Assembly: GCA_029268325.1 (NCBI GenBank)
Contig: JAJUGC010000001.1
Span: forward strand, 1 to 26,249
Source: Gammaproteobacteria bacterium
GTDB taxonomy: Bacteria > Pseudomonadota > Gammaproteobacteria > Pseudomonadales > Oleiphilaceae
Direction: 5' to 3'
DNA length: 26,249 bases
Position 1 is the first letter of the stretch. Every line of letters begins with the position of its first letter. Made by a program: the position numbers and the translations under genes. Below, piece by piece: positions 23,022 through 26,249 of the stretch. Below the pieces are notes generated by a model. The model saw only the letters and a list, made by a program, of their open reading frames with translations, made no database searches and was not told the origin of the DNA.

Positions 23022-25610
23022 ATGGAGGCAAGGCCAGATTGCCGAAGCAGGGCGCTAAGATGTCGGTTACTGGTGAGCCTCTTGCTGGCCTTGGGAATAG
23101 TCTTATGGAGCATGCCCGGTTGGAGTCAGGGGCCGGACCGCTACTCCCTGGACGCGCAACTGCAATTCCTGGTCGACCCGTCCGATAGCCTGTCGCTGGC
23201 AGAGGCCCTCCGTAGCGATCAGTGGCAGCAGAACAGGTCCGGCAAGGTCATTAACCGCGGCTTTTCCGACGACACGCTTTGGGTGCGGGCCCGGGTTCCG
23301 GGAACTGTGGAAGGGGCGGAGTCCAGATATCTGGTGATCCCCTATCCCTTGCTGGAGCAGGTCAGGCTGTATGTGCGCGATCCCGCCAGCGGGGCCTTGT
23401 TGAGCCAGTCCGATCAGTCCCAGCTCCGGGCCCAGCAATCCTTGCTGTATCACTTCTACTTCATGATTTTTCCCCTGCCGGAGGACAGCACGGGCACTTT
23501 GGATCTGGTGCTTCAGGTCAAGTCCGCCACTTCATTGCAGGTGCCCCTGGAAGTTTGGTCGGAACAATACCTGGTGCGCTACCAGATCTACGAAACCCTG
23601 TTCTGGGGGCTGTATTTTGGTGTCATCCTGGCTCTGGGAGCCTTTAACCTGTTTGTCGCCTGGTCCGTGCGGGATAAGGCCTACCTGTATTATGTGTTCT
23701 ATCTCGCCTCAATGGCTGGAGTCATGCTGACCTTGTCCGGCCTGGGTTCGGCTTACTTGTGGCCCCAGGATCCCACTTTTCACCGCTATGTGCTGCCCAC
23801 CTGTACGGCCCTGACGGTGATCTGGGCCTTGCTCTTTACCCGTAAGTTCCTGTACCGGCGCGGCTTTCCCGGCAAGCTCGATGCCACTTTGGCGGTTATC
23901 ACCGGCTTTGCCCTGGTGTTGATCCTGTACTCCTGGACTGAACCCTTGCAGGGGCTGAAGTGGTCGGGCGTCTTGGGTGGTCTGGTGGTTGTGTTGGTGA
24001 CAGTGGCCGGCATTCGGGCCTGGTCGGCGGGCGTGGTGATCGCCCGTTACTTTGTCCTGGCCTGGTTGATGTTTGCCGCAGGCGCGGTGGTTTACCTGCT
24101 GGCTATCTTCGGGGTTTTGCCAGTCTCCCGTTTTTCCAACCATGCCTTTCAGATCGGCTCGGCCCTGGAAGCGGTGTTCCTGTGCTTTGCCCTGGCCCAT
24201 CGCATCAAGGAAGAGCGCCAGGAAAAGCTCGATGCCCTCCAGCAGCGCCACCAGGCCGAGCAGCAGGTGCGGGCGCTGGAACGAGAGACCCTGGAATACG
24301 CCACCCGGGATCCGGTGACCCGCATGCCCAACGAGGCCCTGTTGCTGGCCCGGCTCCAGGAACTGATCCACGCCGCCTCCCCGGGCCAGTCCTGGGCCCT
24401 GGTGATCCTGCACTTTCCCCAGATGAAGGAGCTGTTGTCGTCCCTTGGGCGGGGGCTGTCGGAATCCCTGTTTCGCACCCTGACCCGCCAGCTCAACCTC
24501 ATCCTGGCGGACAGCCCTTCGGCCACCTTTATCGAGGAGAAACATCGGGCCTATCTGGCCGTTCTGGATTTTGGCTCCCTGGCCCTGATCTGTGAAACCA
24601 GCGGGGAAGAGGGCGTGGCGAGCCGGCTGGTGTCGCGCATTATGCGCCATTTCGAATCTCCCATTGATGTCAGCAGTGTGGCGGTCAGCCTGGACCTGTT
24701 TGCGGGAATCGCCTGTTATCCCAGCCATGGGGATCGGGCCGACTTGCTGCTGCAGTATGCGGGGGCGGCCAAGGACGAAGGACTGCGCCGGGGAGAGCGG
24801 ATCTTTATTTACAGCCCTGAGCTGGATGCCTATGGGCGTCGTCGGCTGGCCTTGATGGGCGCCCTGTCCCGGGCAATTGGCGACAATGAGCTGGAGCTTT
24901 ACCTGCAGCCACAAATGGATTGCAGCGGGCGGGGGCTGGTGGGAGCCGAGATCCTGCTGCGTTGGAATAGCCCTCGCTACGGCCGGGTGTCGCCTGGGGA
25001 GTTTATCGAAATTGCGGAAAGCGCCGGACTGATAGGGCCGCTGACCCGCTATGTGGTTCGCCGTTCCCTGGAGTTGCTGCATTCCCTGAACCAGAACGGC
25101 CTGCATTTGACCTTGAGTATCAACCTGTCGGTGCAGAACCTGATCGAGCCGGATTTCGTCCGTTTTATTACCACCTGTGCGGAGCATTACCAGGTCAGGC
25201 TGTCGGACCTGATCCTGGAAGTAACCGAAACCACCCTGATCGAAAAAGTGGGCACTGTGGTCGACAATCTGGAGCAGTTGAGCGCGGCTGGATGCAGTAT
25301 CGCCTTGGATGACTTCGGCACGGGGTATTCCTCGCTGGCTTACTTGAGCCGGCTGCCCATCCATGAGCTGAAGATTGACCGCAGCTTTATCAGCCAGATG
25401 AAGCAAAACCTGAGCAACCTGCGGATTGTCGAGAACACCATCAAACTGGCCCGGACTCTGCGGATCCAGACTGTCGCCGAGGGCATCGAAGACCGGGAAA
25501 CCCTGGAGGCGGTCACCCGGATGGGCTGTGACCGGGTACAGGGCTATCACATCAGCCGGCCCATGCCCGCCGCCGAGTTCCGGTATTGGGCCATGCAGGT
25601 GGCGGGCTAG
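23022..25610 (+). CDS. 7TM-DISM receptor with degenerate GGDEF and intact EAL phosphodiesterase
   Basis: The protein has 862 residues. A signal peptide (about 1-36) precedes a periplasmic DISM extracellular domain (about 40-185), then seven membrane helices (about 190-395, starting FWGLYFGVILALGAFNLFVA), a short coiled coil (400-425), a GGDEF domain (about 425-590) and an EAL domain (600-855). The GGDEF signature is replaced by DFGSL (516-520), so cyclase activity is unlikely. EAL residues are intact: E643 in EIL, SINLS, LEVTET, DDFGTGYSS from D763, KIDRSF, VAEGIE and Q840, predicting c-di-GMP hydrolysis at the inner membrane. The DISM domain probably senses a sugar or other periplasmic ligand. 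AAGG-rich DNA precedes the ATG. A lipid kinase gene follows after 35 bases. Confidence 0.94.
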   Translation: MEARPDCRSRALRCRLLVSLLLALGIVLWSMPGWSQGPDRYSLDAQLQFLVDPSDSLSLAEALRSDQWQQNRSGKVINRGFSDDTLWVRARVPGTVEGAESRYLVIPYPLLEQVRLYVRDPASGALLSQSDQSQLRAQQSLLYHFYFMIFPLPEDSTGTLDLVLQVKSATSLQVPLEVWSEQYLVRYQIYETLFWGLYFGVILALGAFNLFVAWSVRDKAYLYYVFYLASMAGVMLTLSGLGSAYLWPQDPTFHRYVLPTCTALTVIWALLFTRKFLYRRGFPGKLDATLAVITGFALVLILYSWTEPLQGLKWSGVLGGLVVVLVTVAGIRAWSAGVVIARYFVLAWLMFAAGAVVYLLAIFGVLPVSRFSNHAFQIGSALEAVFLCFALAHRIKEERQEKLDALQQRHQAEQQVRALERETLEYATRDPVTRMPNEALLLARLQELIHAASPGQSWALVILHFPQMKELLSSLGRGLSESLFRTLTRQLNLILADSPSATFIEEKHRAYLAVLDFGSLALICETSGEEGVASRLVSRIMRHFESPIDVSSVAVSLDLFAGIACYPSHGDRADLLLQYAGAAKDEGLRRGERIFIYSPELDAYGRRRLALMGALSRAIGDNELELYLQPQMDCSGRGLVGAEILLRWNSPRYGRVSPGEFIEIAESAGLIGPLTRYVVRRSLELLHSLNQNGLHLTLSINLSVQNLIEPDFVRFITTCAEHYQVRLSDLILEVTETTLIEKVGTVVDNLEQLSAAGCSIALDDFGTGYSSLAYLSRLPIHELKIDRSFISQMKQNLSNLRIVENTIKLARTLRIQTVAEGIEDRETLEAVTRMGCDRVQGYHISRPMPAAEFRYWAMQVAG

Positions 25611-25645
25611 AAGCAGCGCTTGGAGCCAGGGAAAGAGAGGGCGTT

Positions 25646-26249
25646 ATGGAGGTTCCTTTTACCTTTGTGGTGAATGCAGGGTCCGGCAGCCAGGATGCGG
25701 AGACAGTGCTGGCCGCTATTGAGCGGTTGATTCCCAGGGAGCGCCAGGGCCGCTTCGTGATTATCCGGCCCGGCGATGACCTCCGCCAGTTCCTGGATGA
25801 TGCTGTGGAGGACTGTCGGCAATCGGGTGGAGTGCTGGTGGCGGCGGGAGGCGACGGCACGGTGAATGCCGTGATCAAACGGATCCTGCCCCTGGGGCTG
25901 ACGCTGGGGGTGATTCCTTTGGGAACCTTTAATTATTTCGCACGCCAGCATGGCATTCCCCTGGAACTGGACGAGGCCCTGGCCAACCTGCTAACCGCCG
26001 AGGCGGTCAAGGTGCCGGTGTGCCAGGTCAACGGCGAGCCCTTTATCGTCAACGTCAGTCTGGGCCTGCATGCCCGCATTATTGCGGCCCGGGAGCGACA
26101 CACCAAAATCACCGGACGTAACCGCTTTGTGGCAGTGGTCTCTGGCTTGGTGACCGCCTTACAGGAGCAATACAGCCTGCGCGCCCGGTTGGTGCTGGAC
26201 AAGCGGCCCTTGCACCGTAAGGCGGCCATGGTGCTGGTGGGCAACAATA
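25646..26249 (+). CDS. Diacylglycerol/lipid kinase catalytic-domain protein (3' end outside window)
   Basis: The frame is open from the ATG at 25646 to the window edge, 201 complete codons plus one base. GAGAGG precedes the start. The DAGK catalytic fold is clear: VVNAGSGS (8-15), the nucleotide loop GGDGTVN (68-74) and PLGTFNYFAR (91-100), with VNVSLGLHA further on. The family phosphorylates diacylglycerol, ceramide-like or other lipids (YegS, DgkB, BmrU). It starts 35 bases after the EAL receptor gene on the same strand, so they form an operon, linking c-di-GMP turnover to lipid phosphorylation. The substrate is unknown and the C-terminal lipid-site half is missing. Confidence 0.9.
   Translation, partial: MEVPFTFVVNAGSGSQDAETVLAAIERLIPRERQGRFVIIRPGDDLRQFLDDAVEDCRQSGGVLVAAGGDGTVNAVIKRILPLGLTLGVIPLGTFNYFARQHGIPLELDEALANLLTAEAVKVPVCQVNGEPFIVNVSLGLHARIIAARERHTKITGRNRFVAVVSGLVTALQEQYSLRARLVLDKRPLHRKAAMVLVGNN

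Noticed and set aside
23709..25550. A 613-codon open frame antisense to the EAL receptor gene
   Set aside because: It lies wholly inside a gene with clear DISM/GGDEF/EAL sequence. Its Gln/His/Gly-rich composition is that of a GC-rich shadow frame.
1..26249. Search for CRISPR arrays, tRNAs, insertion-sequence ends and phage genes
   Set aside because: No regularly spaced repeats, transposase-like frames or tRNA-like cloverleaf were noticed when reading through the window.

Overview
The window is high-GC chromosomal DNA with densely packed genes on both strands. It most likely comes from a gammaproteobacterium of the Marinobacter/Pseudomonas-like kind. The inference rests on gene content (NarJ, TrhO, SlyD, Tag, M48 lipoprotein, MATE, a 7TM-DISM GGDEF/EAL protein), on GGAG-type ribosome binding sites, and on a near absence of AT-rich DNA. 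I see no tRNA, rRNA, insertion sequence, CRISPR array or phage gene. The species cannot be named from the sequence alone.

Layout. 1-585 (-) is the 5' part of a NarJ-family chaperone gene, divergent from trhO (tRNA hydroxylation rhodanese, 837-1814). 1871-3374 (-) holds a Tag-type DNA glycosylase behind an M48 lipoprotein protease. 3668-4201 (+) is an unrecognised single-pass membrane protein. 4227-7377 (-) holds a LOG-family hydrolase, a MATE exporter, a secreted EF-hand protein and an unrecognised exported protein. After a 479-base divergent gap comes a 750-residue TPR-containing orphan (7857-10109), facing an exported peptidoglycan-binding-like protein (10169-10600). 10965-14938 holds a phosphoribosyltransferase/DUF5335 fusion, a convergent two-helix membrane protein whose stop codon shares a palindrome with it, a Na/Pi-cotransporter-like protein with a PhoU-like tail, and a small orphan. 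15241-19803 is a 1520-residue P-type ATPase of the CtpI kind. It is followed by convergent slyD, a small DUF6968-like gene and a small membrane protein.

The most interesting region is the right end. A PilZ domain (c-di-GMP receptor) is fused to a Rossmann dehydrogenase-like region that resembles long-chain acyl-ACP reductase (21608-22936, -). It is divergent from a 7TM-DISM receptor with a degenerate GGDEF and an intact EAL phosphodiesterase domain (23022-25610, +), which is followed 35 bases later by a diacylglycerol-kinase-like lipid kinase (25646 to window end). Together they look like a c-di-GMP-controlled lipid or acyl-chain module that I do not recognise as a described system. The second notable object is the giant P-type ATPase: its N-terminal half carries a recognisable but catalytically dead copy of its own P domain.

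Protein family calls rest on motifs and remembered family sequences, not on searches. Functions marked as inference need profile or structure comparison.
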